DNA from: Cryobacterium tagatosivorans
GTDB lineage: Bacteria; Actinomycetota; Actinomycetes; Actinomycetales; Microbacteriaceae
Assembly: GCF_004402215.1 (NCBI RefSeq)
Contig: NZ_SOEZ01000044.1
Span: 1 to 61,893, forward strand
Length of the DNA stretch: 61,893 nt
Direction: 5' to 3'
Shown here: positions 17,250 to 26,258 of the stretch, in pieces
Position numbering within the stretch: position 1 is the first letter of the stretch
How the letters are laid out: every line of letters begins with the position of its first letter
Translations under genes and position numbers: made by a program
The notes under the pieces: model-generated
Told to the model about the DNA's origin: nothing
Databases searched by the model: none
What the model saw: the letters and a program-made list of their open reading frames with translations, nothing else

Positions 17250-18814
17250 CCCCGGACCTGGTTCTCGATGCCACGCTCGCGATAGTCGGCGACCACGTCT
17301 TCCCAGGGCAGGACGCCGTTTGCCTGCGCCCAGGTCGACCACTCCTCGACGAGCTCGGCGACGAAGCGCGGTCGGGTGGCTACCAGATCGATCGACTCTG
17401 CGCGATCGCTCTCGATGTCGTAGAGCTCCCAAGGGCCGTTGTCTTCGCGCACGAGCTTCCACGGCCCGCGGCGGATCGCGGCGTTGCCGATGTGCTCCCA
17501 GTACATGGTGCGTTCGTGCGTGGGAACTTCGCCTCGGAGGGTCGGCAGGAGGCTCTCGCCGGCAGCGGTGTCGTCGACTGCTCCGATCGCCGCGAGCATC
17601 GTCGGCGCGATGTCGATCACGTGCCCTGGCGTTGCGGTGAGCGCACCCTCGACAATGCCACCAGCGGGCCAAGAAGCGATCATCGAGGAGGCAATGCCGC
17701 CTTCGTGGACCCACCGCTTGTACTGGCGGAACGGAGTGTTCGAGAGGTTGGCCCACGACCGGCCATAGCTCGCGTATCCTTCCTCGGGTCCCGGAGCGAT
17801 CGAGGGGTCGTTGCCGACGCGCACGGTCTTTACGCCCCTCGTCAGCGGCGGACACATCTCGGCGGGAAGTCCGGGTCCGGCCATCAGGTCCCCGAGATCC
17901 TCCGCGCACGCGCCGTTGTCGGAGCTGAAGATGACGAGCGTGTCGTCGGCGACGCCAGCCGCCTCTAGGGCGTCAAGAACCGCCCCGATCCCGCGGTCCA
18001 TCGCTTCGACCTGCGCTGCGTAGACGGCCATCCGCTCGGCCTCCCAAGCCTGGTCGTCCGACGCGCCCCAGGCAGGAACGCGCTCGTCACGGGGCGGCAG
18101 TTCCGCCATGTTGTGGATACCGAGTTCGACCTGACGCCGGAAGCGCGCGACACGGAGGTCGTCCCATCCGGCAAGGAAGCGTTCGCGGTACTTTGCGATG
18201 TCCTCCTCGCGAGCGTGGAGCGGCCAGTGCGGTGCGGTATAGGCGAGGTACAGGAAGAACGGAGACTCTGCTCCGGCGTTCCGGTCGATGAAGTCCACGG
18301 CCCGGCTGGAGAGGTCGTCGGTGATGTAGTAGCCGGGATCGGCCATGGCGTCGGCGCTCACTGTGCTGTCACCGTCAGTGAGCACCGGCTGGTAGTAGCT
18401 CCCGCAGCCGCCGAGCATCCCATAGAACTCCCCGAAGCCGCGTCGTAGCGGCCAGGTGTCGTTCGGCTCTGTCCGGTCGGACGATAGATGCCACTTGCCG
18501 ATGAGGCCGGTGGTGTAGCCCTGCTCGCCGAGTCGATCGGCGATCGTGGGAATCCCGGGCTGAAGCGCCCCCCGGTAGCCGTTGGGCCGATCATCGCGGG
18601 TCAGGATGCCGATGCCGACCGAGTGCGGGTGGCGCCCGGTCAAGAGTGCGGCTCGGGACGGGCTGCACCGCGGAGTCACGTAGAACGAGGACATTCGCGT
18701 TCCGCGCGCTGCGAGACGGTCGAGATTCGGTGTGTCGATCTCGCCTCCGAAAGCGGCAAGGTCGGAGTAGCCGAGGTCATCGGCGAGGATCATCACGATG
18801 TTGGGGCGGGGCAT
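17246..18814 (-). CDS. Sulfatase 3 (522 aa)
   Basis: Type I sulfatase with NIVMILADDLGYSD at the N-terminus (metal residues D12-D13) and the CSPSR formylglycine motif at 50-54 followed by AALLTGRH. KWHLSSD, AYTAPHWPLHA and IFSSDNGACAE are further family motifs. It starts at ATG 18814, one base after the TetR stop, with GGAG upstream. No signal peptide is seen. It is the first of the three sulfatase genes in the transcript. No formylglycine-generating enzyme is encoded in this window, so maturation must rely on one elsewhere. Confidence 0.9.
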   Translation of the reverse strand: MPRPNIVMILADDLGYSDLAAFGGEIDTPNLDRLAARGTRMSSFYVTPRCSPSRAALLTGRHPHSVGIGILTRDDRPNGYRGALQPGIPTIADRLGEQGYTTGLIGKWHLSSDRTEPNDTWPLRRGFGEFYGMLGGCGSYYQPVLTDGDSTVSADAMADPGYYITDDLSSRAVDFIDRNAGAESPFFLYLAYTAPHWPLHAREEDIAKYRERFLAGWDDLRVARFRRQVELGIHNMAELPPRDERVPAWGASDDQAWEAERMAVYAAQVEAMDRGIGAVLDALEAAGVADDTLVIFSSDNGACAEDLGDLMAGPGLPAEMCPPLTRGVKTVRVGNDPSIAPGPEEGYASYGRSWANLSNTPFRQYKRWVHEGGIASSMIASWPAGGIVEGALTATPGHVIDIAPTMLAAIGAVDDTAAGESLLPTLRGEVPTHERTMYWEHIGNAAIRRGPWKLVREDNGPWELYDIESDRAESIDLVATRPRFVAELVEEWSTWAQANGVLPWEDVVADYRERGIENQVRG

Positions 18815-18815
18815 G

Positions 18816-19469
18816 TCAGGTCTCCGGGTCGGTAGTGGAAGAGCCGTCGACGGACGGCTTGAGGTACGGCTCAAGGAGCGCGGCGAACTGGGCGACCGTG
18901 TGGTGTCGGTTGAGGCTGCCTGGTGAGAGCAGCCACTGGATTCGCAGCCCGTCCGACATGGCGATGAGCCAGCGCGCGACGGTCTCGGTCGTGACGCCTG
19001 CGGGCAGCCGTGACGGGTCGACGACCCCGCTGAGTCCCGCTGTGGCGTTGCCGACGAGCCGCTCGTAGCGGCTCACCCACCAGTCATGCGAAGGGTGCGT
19101 GGCTGCGATCCCTTCGGCGGACAGCACCGCGAAGAGCTGCACGAGAGAGGGACTCCGCTCGTTGGTCTGCAGCGTGTGGAGGAAAGCGGAGATGTAGTCG
19201 TTTCCGGCTTCGATCCAGCGATTCTCCGCTTCGTCGTTGCGTCGCTCGCGTTCCTCGAGCACCGCGAGCAGGAGGCTCGCCTTGGACGGGAAGTGGTACA
19301 ACAGACCTGCCTGGGTGAGCCCTACGTTTTCAGCGATCTCTGCGATGCCTACACTGTTGAATCCGCGCTCGGAGAAGAGTTCGCGAGCTGTGTCGAGAAT
19401 CTCCCGCCGTCGCGCATCGCCCTTGGCTCGGGTTGCGCGAGGAGTCGTCTCGGGCTGGTCGTCGGTCAC
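18816..19469 (-). CDS. TetR-family regulator of the sulfatase/transport operon
   Basis: A 217-aa TetR-type repressor. The N-terminal DNA-binding part is typical: REILDTARELFSERGFNSVG, then IAEIAENVGLTQAGLLYHF (about 22-60). The larger C-terminal helical part would bind the ligand. It starts at GTG 19469, which overlaps the stop of the ABC ATPase gene by 4 nt, with GGAGG upstream. Being inside the operon, between transport and hydrolysis genes, it probably controls its own transcript, sensing a sulfated substrate or a product. I found no clear operator palindrome upstream of the first gene. Confidence 0.85.
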   Translation of the reverse strand: MTDDQPETTPRATRAKGDARRREILDTARELFSERGFNSVGIAEIAENVGLTQAGLLYHFPSKASLLLAVLEERERRNDEAENRWIEAGNDYISAFLHTLQTNERSPSLVQLFAVLSAEGIAATHPSHDWWVSRYERLVGNATAGLSGVVDPSRLPAGVTTETVARWLIAMSDGLRIQWLLSPGSLNRHHTVAQFAALLEPYLKPSVDGSSTTDPET

Positions 19470-21094
19470 GGGCGGTCCTCCACGTCGAGCTTCGGAGTCG
19501 ATGCCAGCAGGCGCTGGGTGTACGGGTCGCGGGCCGCCTCGAAGATCTCCTGAGTCGTGCCCTGTTCCACGATCTTGCCCTTGTACATGACCGCGACGCG
19601 GTGACTGATCTCTCGCACCACCGCGAGGTCGTGAGAGATGAAGAGATAGCCGAGCCCGTGCTCCGCCTGCAGCCGCATGAGGAGATCCAGAATCTCTGCC
19701 TGGATTGAGACATCGAGCGCGGACACCGGTTCGTCGAGAACCAGCACCTTTGCCTTGCCCGCGAGGGCCCGCGCGATGCCGATGCGCTGGCGCTGCCCGC
19801 CAGAGAAGGCGTAGGGGTATCGGTCGAGGTGCTCGGCGGGGAGGCCGACGGTACGCATGAGCTCGATGCTCCGCTCCCGGATTTTCGATGCCGGCGTTCC
19901 GGCGACGCGCAGTGCTTCCTCGATCGACTGTCCCGCGGTGCGTCGCGGGTTGAGCGATGAATAGGGGTCCTGGAAGACGTACTGGACGCCCCGTGTCACA
20001 TGACGCCGATCGGCAGGCGTCATCGCGGTCACGTCGCGACCTCCGACCCTGATCGTGCCGCCGGCGGAACCGTAGATGCCGACGATCGTCCGGGAGAGGG
20101 TCGACTTGCCGCATCCGGATTCGCCGACAAGGGCGACCGTCTCTCCGGGGTGCACCGCGATCGACACACCGTCGACGGCGTAGAAGGGCGCCTTACGGCG
20201 GAAAACGGAGCGCTGCCCGGCGTTGACGTCCGTGCGAAGATCACTGACCTCAAGAGCCGGCGGTCCGCTCGGCTCGAAGGGGGCCCGCAGAGGGGAGTCC
20301 ATCCGCGGCACGGCGTTCATGAGCGAGATCGTGTACTCGTGCTCTGGGGCGGCGAGCACTTTCGCCGTCGGCCCGCGCTCGACGACCTTGCCCTTGTACA
20401 TCACGAGTACGTCATCGCACATCTCTGCGACGACGCCCATGTCGTGCGTGATGAGGAGGATCGCGATGCCCAGATCGGTCCGCAGCTTCCGCAGCAGTTC
20501 CAGGATCTGAGCCTGAATGGTCACGTCGAGCGCCGTCGTCGGCTCGTCGGCGATCAGCACGGAGGGGTTGTTGGCAAGCGCGATCGCGATGACGACGCGC
20601 TGGCGCATCCCGCCTGAGTACTGGTGCTGATACCGCTCGAAAGCCTCCTCCGGGTTCGGGATGCCAACCTGAGAGAGGAGCTCGAGAGCGCGCGCTTTCG
20701 CCTTCTTGGCGCCCATCCCGTGGATCTGCAGCGACTCGATGATCTGGTCGCCGATCTTGATCACCGGGTTGAGGGCTGCCTGAGGGTCCTGAAAGATCAT
20801 CGCAACGTCGCGCCCGCGAACTGACCGCATCGCTCTCTCGTCCAGGTTCCGCAGGTCTCGGTCGCCGAGCATGATGCAGCCGCTCTCGACCCTTCCGGGC
20901 GCGTGAACCATCCGCATGATCGAGCGGGCGGTGACCGACTTGCCAGACCCGGACTCGCCGACGATCCCGAGGATCCGGCCGGGGTACAGCACGAACGATA
21001 CGTCGTCCACAGCGCGAACCACTTCGTCTGGCGTCGTGAACGTCGTAACCAGGGCATCGACTTGGAGCACGGGAGCGTGGGTGGGCGCGGTCAT
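19466..21094 (-). CDS. Dipeptide-type ABC transporter, fused double ATPase
   Basis: A 542-aa protein holding two complete ABC ATPase domains, equivalent to DppD and DppF fused. Domain one has the P-loop GESGSGKS near residue 45, and domain two has GESGCGKS near 315. Each is followed by its signature region (QYSGGMRQR and AFSGGQRQR) and a Walker B ending in DEP. It powers the importer formed by the two permeases upstream. Its start overlaps the DppC stop (ATGA). Confidence 0.92.
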   Translation of the reverse strand: MTAPTHAPVLQVDALVTTFTTPDEVVRAVDDVSFVLYPGRILGIVGESGSGKSVTARSIMRMVHAPGRVESGCIMLGDRDLRNLDERAMRSVRGRDVAMIFQDPQAALNPVIKIGDQIIESLQIHGMGAKKAKARALELLSQVGIPNPEEAFERYQHQYSGGMRQRVVIAIALANNPSVLIADEPTTALDVTIQAQILELLRKLRTDLGIAILLITHDMGVVAEMCDDVLVMYKGKVVERGPTAKVLAAPEHEYTISLMNAVPRMDSPLRAPFEPSGPPALEVSDLRTDVNAGQRSVFRRKAPFYAVDGVSIAVHPGETVALVGESGCGKSTLSRTIVGIYGSAGGTIRVGGRDVTAMTPADRRHVTRGVQYVFQDPYSSLNPRRTAGQSIEEALRVAGTPASKIRERSIELMRTVGLPAEHLDRYPYAFSGGQRQRIGIARALAGKAKVLVLDEPVSALDVSIQAEILDLLMRLQAEHGLGYLFISHDLAVVREISHRVAVMYKGKIVEQGTTQEIFEAARDPYTQRLLASTPKLDVEDRP

Positions 21095-21960
21095 GCGCGG
21101 TTCACCGCCTTGTTGAGGGAGTCGGAGATGAGGCTGAAGGAGAGCGCGAGAAGGAAGAGCACGACGGTCGGTCCGAGGACGTAGGTCGGGGCCTGGGTAA
21201 TGTAGCGCATGCCCTGGTTGAGAAGCGAGCCGAGCGACGGCTCAGGGGGCTGAATGCCAAGCCCGATGATGCTCAGTCCGGCTTCGATGAAGATCGCGTG
21301 CACGACGAACACTGCGCCGGCGACAAGGATCGGGTCAATCGCGTTTGGCAGGATGTGCCGGGTGATGATCGTGACGCGGCTCACGCCGAGCGTGCGAGCT
21401 GCCATGACGTACTCTCGCTGCGCCTGGCTGAGCATCGCTGCCCGCGATAGGCGGCCGAAGGTCGGCAGCGAGCTGACGGTGATCGCGATGACCAGGGCAG
21501 ACCAGCCCGGACCCATGATCAAAATGATGCACATGCCGAGCACGATGCCCGGGAAGCCGATGATGACGTCGAGTACGCGCTGCAGGACCGTGCCAGCCAC
21601 CCGGGAGAGAGCGCCGATGAGACCGAGTGTCGTTCCGACGACCATGCCGAGCGGGACGGCGACGGCGACGATTGTAAGGTCGATCCGAAGCCCGAAGAGC
21701 GATCGCGTAAGGAGGTCGCGACCAAGCTGGTCGGTGCCGAACGGATGCGCGAGCGAAGGGCCCCGCAGAGACTCGGCGGACTGCACGTCGTAGCCACCCG
21801 GGTAGAGCACAGGTGCCAGAAGTGCGAGTGCGACGAGGACGAGCAGGATCACCGAACCGGCGATCCCCCGCGCCGTGCGGAACGCCGTCAGGTAGCGCCG
21901 CAGGACGGGGTTCTTGACGCGCGGTCGCCGGTTGGCGGCGAAGGACGGGGTGTCGGCCAT
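21091..21960 (-). CDS. ABC transporter permease, DppC type
   Basis: A 289-aa inner-membrane permease with an N-terminal transmembrane segment (about 31-52), the HPFGTDQLGRDLLTRS motif typical of DppC/OppC, and about five further hydrophobic segments. The EAA-like loop AARTLGVSRVTIITRHILPN (about 190-210) would contact the ATPase. It lies one base after the dppB stop and belongs to the same transcript. Confidence 0.92.
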   Translation of the reverse strand: MADTPSFAANRRPRVKNPVLRRYLTAFRTARGIAGSVILLVLVALALLAPVLYPGGYDVQSAESLRGPSLAHPFGTDQLGRDLLTRSLFGLRIDLTIVAVAVPLGMVVGTTLGLIGALSRVAGTVLQRVLDVIIGFPGIVLGMCIILIMGPGWSALVIAITVSSLPTFGRLSRAAMLSQAQREYVMAARTLGVSRVTIITRHILPNAIDPILVAGAVFVVHAIFIEAGLSIIGLGIQPPEPSLGSLLNQGMRYITQAPTYVLGPTVVLFLLALSFSLISDSLNKAVNRA

Positions 21961-21961
21961 G

Positions 21962-22909
21962 TCAGGACTCCAGACGGATGCGCGGGTCGAGGGACGCCAT
22001 GACGACCTCCGAGATGAGCTGCGAGAGGACCGCGATCACGACGGCGCCGATGACAAGCGTCTGGATGAGGAAGTAGTCGCGGTTGTTGACGGCCTGCACA
22101 GCCAGCTGGCCGAGACCGTTCCGGGCGAAGATCGCCTCGATGATGATCGCTCCGCTGAGGAGCTCCCCGATTCGGAGGCCGATGGAGACGATCGCGGCGT
22201 CGAGGCTCGCAGGCAGCACGTGACGGAAAGTAACCCGCGCGGGCGAAGCCCCCTTGGCGACCGCGAGGTCGATGAACTCCTCGCCTCGCGTCGTGAGCAT
22301 CGAGGTCTGAAGGAGCCTGCCGACGACCGCAGCCTGCGTGAGCGCGAGCGCGGCCGCAGGAAGCAGAAGGTACTGGAGGCCGAGACCGAAGTTCTCGCTG
22401 AGCCCGACCTCGCCGCTCACCGGCAGGATCCTGAGCCAGATGCCGAACACGAGGATGAGAACAAGGGCTACTAGGAACGGCGGCGTCGCGAGCATGGCGG
22501 TGTTGAACATGTCAAGCGCAAGTCGACTGCCGCGACGGAGACGCGAGCCACCGAGGATGCCGAGCGCGAAGCCCAGCAGGATCATGAAGACCGCGGCGAG
22601 CCCAGCGAGCTGAAGGGTGCTCTCGACACGACTCAGGATCAACTCGCCGATCGGACGATTCAGGATGAAAGACACCCCCAGGTCGCCTCGGAACAGTCCG
22701 AGTACCCACGAGAGGTACTGCTCGATGAGCGGGCGGTTGAAGCCAGCGGCTTCCCGCACGGCCTCGACCTGCTCCGGTGTCGGGTCCGGTCCAGCCATGA
22801 CTACGGCAGGGTCGCCGGGCGCGAGGCGCGGGAGGATGAACGCCACGATGGACGCGAGGAAGATCACCAGCAGGATCGAGGGGATCCTGCCCAGCAGGTA
22901 TCTGATCAC
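21962..22909 (-). CDS. ABC transporter permease, DppB type
   Basis: A 315-aa permease starting at GTG 22909 with GGAG upstream. The N-terminal transmembrane helix (RIPSILLVIFLASIVAFIL), the APGDPA motif near 32 and the EEFIDLAVAKGAS coupling loop are standard for DppB/OppB. It pairs with the DppC-type permease. A 73-nt gap with a strong hairpin separates it from the binding-protein gene upstream. Confidence 0.92.
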   Translation of the reverse strand: MIRYLLGRIPSILLVIFLASIVAFILPRLAPGDPAVVMAGPDPTPEQVEAVREAAGFNRPLIEQYLSWVLGLFRGDLGVSFILNRPIGELILSRVESTLQLAGLAAVFMILLGFALGILGGSRLRRGSRLALDMFNTAMLATPPFLVALVLILVFGIWLRILPVSGEVGLSENFGLGLQYLLLPAAALALTQAAVVGRLLQTSMLTTRGEEFIDLAVAKGASPARVTFRHVLPASLDAAIVSIGLRIGELLSGAIIIEAIFARNGLGQLAVQAVNNRDYFLIQTLVIGAVVIAVLSQLISEVVMASLDPRIRLES

Positions 22910-22941
22910 CGAGTCGGCTCCGTTGAATAGTCAGGAAGTGG

Positions 22942-22978
22942 ACACGGGCGGCGCGGCTTGGGGACGCGCCGCCCGTGT
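22942..22978 (-). terminator. Hairpin between binding-protein and permease genes
   Basis: A perfect 14-bp GC-rich stem (22942-22955 / 22965-22978) with a 9-nt loop and no T run on the minus strand. In this position such hairpins usually act as partial terminators or RNase barriers that leave more mRNA for the binding protein than for the permeases. Confidence 0.6.
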
Positions 22979-22982
22979 GCGG

Positions 22983-24527
22983 CTAGCGCTGGAGGTACGT
23001 CGACGAGAAGTCGAAGTAGGAACGCCGGGTGTAGTCGACGTCGACCGCGTCGTTGTTGACGACTGCGATGGTGGGGTACTGGACGAGCGGGAGTGCGAAC
23101 GCCTCGTCGATGAGGAACTCTGCCATTGCGCGCGTGGCCTCTTCGACGTCTGTTTGATCGACCGCCGACAAGAGGCTGGCGCGGAGTTCGGTGAACTCGT
23201 CGGACGAGAAGTGCGAGTTGTTCTCCACACGGATAGACGGCATGCGCTCGATCAGCGTTGCGGCACCAGATCCGTTCTGGCCGTGGAGCGGCATAAACGA
23301 CGTGCCCAGGTTCGCGTCGACCTGTAGCGGCCCGAAGGTCGCCTGCTCAAGGACCTTCACGGTCGGCTTGAGGCCGACGGCCTCGAGGTTGTTGCGCACG
23401 ACCTCGGCCGCAGCGACGTTTGCTTCGAGCCCGAAGACGGTGATCTCGAAGGCTGTGCCGGCCGCGCCCGCTTCCTCGAGCATCTCCTGCGCCTTCTCCG
23501 GGTCGTACGCATAAGAGTCCTCGAGCGACTCGTCGTAGCCGGGCGTGTCAGGGCTCCAGAACTGAACGCTCGGGAAGGCAAGTCCGCCGAAGACCTGGTC
23601 GGCGATCCGCTGACGGTCGATGGCGTACTGGACGGCCTGCCGGACCTGCTGGTTGTCGAAGGGGGCAACGTCGACGGCGACGCCGAGCGGGTAGACGTTG
23701 CCAGACGCGGTGGCCAACCCGAAGCCGGGGTCGGACATGATGCCCTGAATGTCGACGCCACTCATCCCGATCGCAACCTGAGCACGTCCACTGCGAACCG
23801 AGTTCACCATCGCCGTGCTGTCAGGGATGATCGCGACCTCGATCTCATCGAGGTAGGCGGGGTCGCCCCAGTAGTCATCGAATCGCGCGAGTCGGATCTC
23901 CGAACCCGGCGTCCACGATTCGAAGGTGAACGGTCCAGTTCCGACGACCTCCGATCCATCGGGCACGCCGGCCCAAGTCTCCTGGTCGATGATGAATGCC
24001 TGCTCGAAGAACTCGAACACGGTCGGAAGCGGCTTGGCGAAAGTGATCGTGAGTTCCGTGTCGCTGATGACGTCGATCGCGGTGAACTGCTTTCCGATGA
24101 AGGCAAGCTGCGACGCGGCCTCGGGGGTCACAGCAGTCTCGAAGGAGAACTTCACGTCGTTGGCGGTCATCGGGCGACCGGTGTGGAACGTGACGTCGTC
24201 ACGCAGGTTGATGTCGATCGACAGCCCGTCCTCCGCGACCTCCCAGTCGGTCGCGAGGAGCGGCTGCGGGACGGCATCCTTGTCGAAGCGGGTGAGCGTC
24301 TCGAAGACGTTGACGGCCCAGGGGAAGTTGCCCTGCTGGCCGGCCAGGACGACGTCCATCCGGGCGTCGAGATTCGACGCGACCGTGAGTGTGCCTCCCT
24401 CGACGGGCTCGGTAGAACCTCCGCCGGTCACGCCAGCGGCGCATCCGGTCAGTAGGGCGAAGGCGGTAGCCACCGCAACGGTGATGCCGGCGGTGCTGCG
24501 ACGCCGGGTCGAAGGTGCAGATCTCAT
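22983..24527 (-). CDS. Family 5 extracellular solute-binding lipoprotein
   Basis: A 514-aa SBP_bac_5-type protein. The ATG at 24527 has GAGGA upstream and gives a lipoprotein signal: basic RSAPSTRRR, a hydrophobic stretch and the lipobox LLTGC with Cys at about 27. The mature part begins GGTLTV and contains the SVQFWSPDTPGYDE region and an AYDPEKAQEML motif typical of dipeptide/oligopeptide binding proteins. It is the first gene of the operon leading to the permeases, ATPase, TetR and sulfatases. The imported substrate may therefore be a sulfated small molecule or peptide. The promoter should lie in 24528-24740, where I see no clear boxes. Confidence 0.9.
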   Translation of the reverse strand: MRSAPSTRRRSTAGITVAVATAFALLTGCAAGVTGGGSTEPVEGGTLTVASNLDARMDVVLAGQQGNFPWAVNVFETLTRFDKDAVPQPLLATDWEVAEDGLSIDINLRDDVTFHTGRPMTANDVKFSFETAVTPEAASQLAFIGKQFTAIDVISDTELTITFAKPLPTVFEFFEQAFIIDQETWAGVPDGSEVVGTGPFTFESWTPGSEIRLARFDDYWGDPAYLDEIEVAIIPDSTAMVNSVRSGRAQVAIGMSGVDIQGIMSDPGFGLATASGNVYPLGVAVDVAPFDNQQVRQAVQYAIDRQRIADQVFGGLAFPSVQFWSPDTPGYDESLEDSYAYDPEKAQEMLEEAGAAGTAFEITVFGLEANVAAAEVVRNNLEAVGLKPTVKVLEQATFGPLQVDANLGTSFMPLHGQNGSGAATLIERMPSIRVENNSHFSSDEFTELRASLLSAVDQTDVEEATRAMAEFLIDEAFALPLVQYPTIAVVNNDAVDVDYTRRSYFDFSSTYLQR

Positions 24528-24740
24528 CGTGATTCCTCGTCTTTGAGTACTCAGGTGCGGCGCGTCCGGGAGTGGCAGCGCCTGGGGCTCCACCACTGTA
24601 GCTAGAAAACCGACCGCTCGCTAGGTTACGACAAGACTCACGTAAAGTGCTCGCGAAGTGGGGCGTATGCCTCATTTGCTAAATCAGATCCAGCACCAGC
24701 CAGAACCCAGCAGCCACGATCTGGGAAGGAATAGCTGACC

Positions 24741-26207
24741 ATGCCAAAGGACTACGACGATCAACGAGCCGGGGACCTCATTCCGGTGAAATTCTCCCGA
24801 CTGACACGAAGGGGCATCCTGCTCGGACTATCCCTCTCACAGCTGGTCGCGCTCGGAATTGGTGTGACCACGCTTGTGTGGGCCTTCTATGCCGGAGGCG
24901 GCATGCTCATCGCGTTCTCGGCACCCGGTTGGCTCTGTGCCGCGGCCGTGGTGTGGATCCGGATCGCTGGACGTCCGATCGTCGAATGGATTCCCGTTGC
25001 CTTCTGGTGGATGTGGAAATCCACCGGTGGACAGTTGCTCTACCGGCGGCGTGTTGTGAAGCCGCGACCTGCGGGCTCGCTCGCGCTACCCGGCGACATG
25101 GCACGACTGCGCGAGTACGACGACCCGATCACCGGCGCCGGAATGGTTCATGACCCGACCGCCAGTACCCTCACGGCCATCGTTGCGGTCTCGCACCCAG
25201 CATTCGCGCTCCTCGATCCCGGTGAGCAGGAACGGCGTGTCTCCTCTTGGGGGCGTGTGCTCGCGACCGTGTGCAGATCCGGGCGCCTCTCAATGCTGCA
25301 AGTGCTTGAGCGCACCCTCCCGGACTCCGGGACAGGACTCGCTGAATGGTGGGCATCGCACGGCAACGCAGATGGCTCCTGGGCCTCGACGACGTACGCC
25401 GAACTCATCGACCGCGCAGGACCCGCTGGAGAACGCCACGCCACCACGCTCTCCCTCTCGCTCGACATGCAGACAGCGGCACGACAGATCCGCACTGCCG
25501 GTGGCGGCATCCGTGGCGCTGCGGCTGTTCTTCGCCAGGAGATGTCTACATTGATCGCCGCGCTGCGCTCAGCAGACCTCGTCCCCTCCTCGTGGTTGAC
25601 GTGCGGCGAGATCTCCGTCATCCTGCGTTCGGCATACGACCCGGCAGTCGCCGCGACGCTTGAACGGCACGGCGAACTCGGCCAGTCGCTCGCGACCGCA
25701 GGTCCAGTCGCAGTGAACGAATCCTGGTCTCGGCTACGCACAGACTCGGCCTTCCACGCGGTGTTGTGGATCTCAGAGTGGCCGCGGTCGATGGTCTACC
25801 CGGGCTTCTTGGCACCCGTGCTCCTGTCGACCGGGATACAGCGGTCCTTCTCGCTGCTCTGCACACCGATGCGGTCCGACCAGGCAGCACGTGACATCCG
25901 GAAAAAGAAGACGGAGTACATCTCAGACGCAGCTCAGCGTCAGCGCATCGGCCAGATAGAGGATGCCTCGCAGACGGCTGAGTTTCAGGATGTTCTCCAG
26001 CAGGAAGCTGACCTCACGGCTGGGCACGGCGTCCTGCGCTACACCGGACTCATCTCAGTGTCCGCACGAACCGCTGATGACCTCGACGCCGCCGTCGCCG
26101 CGATCGAGCAAGCCGCCATTCAAGCGTCCTGCGAGACGCGACTCCTCGTCGGACAGCAGGCCCACGCATTCACCGCCGCGGCCCTGCCGCTATGCCGCGT
26201 GGTGTGA
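24741..26207 (+). CDS. SCO6880-like conjugation protein (PrgI-like plus ATPase-type core)
   Basis: A 488-aa protein with an N-terminal charged segment, two hydrophobic segments at about 28-52 and 55-72, and a large soluble domain. The layout matches the SCO6880 family found in actinobacterial integrative conjugative elements. In that family the protein joins a PrgI/VirB3-like membrane anchor to the N-terminal part of a VirB4-like protein. The VirB4-like ATPase core is encoded separately 2.2 kb downstream. It has a strong GGAAGGA site before ATG 24741. It is the first gene of the conjugation module. Confidence 0.75.
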   Translation: MPKDYDDQRAGDLIPVKFSRLTRRGILLGLSLSQLVALGIGVTTLVWAFYAGGGMLIAFSAPGWLCAAAVVWIRIAGRPIVEWIPVAFWWMWKSTGGQLLYRRRVVKPRPAGSLALPGDMARLREYDDPITGAGMVHDPTASTLTAIVAVSHPAFALLDPGEQERRVSSWGRVLATVCRSGRLSMLQVLERTLPDSGTGLAEWWASHGNADGSWASTTYAELIDRAGPAGERHATTLSLSLDMQTAARQIRTAGGGIRGAAAVLRQEMSTLIAALRSADLVPSSWLTCGEISVILRSAYDPAVAATLERHGELGQSLATAGPVAVNESWSRLRTDSAFHAVLWISEWPRSMVYPGFLAPVLLSTGIQRSFSLLCTPMRSDQAARDIRKKKTEYISDAAQRQRIGQIEDASQTAEFQDVLQQEADLTAGHGVLRYTGLISVSARTADDLDAAVAAIEQAAIQASCETRLLVGQQAHAFTAAALPLCRVV

Positions 26208-26258
26208 CCGTCAAACAGGACACGCATGACCCGATTGGATTCACGTGGCATGCGCGCG

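Noticed and set aside
24528..24740. Divergent promoter and TetR operator before the binding-protein gene
   Set aside because: A promoter must be here, but I found neither a convincing -35/-10 pair nor a clear palindrome, so none is annotated.
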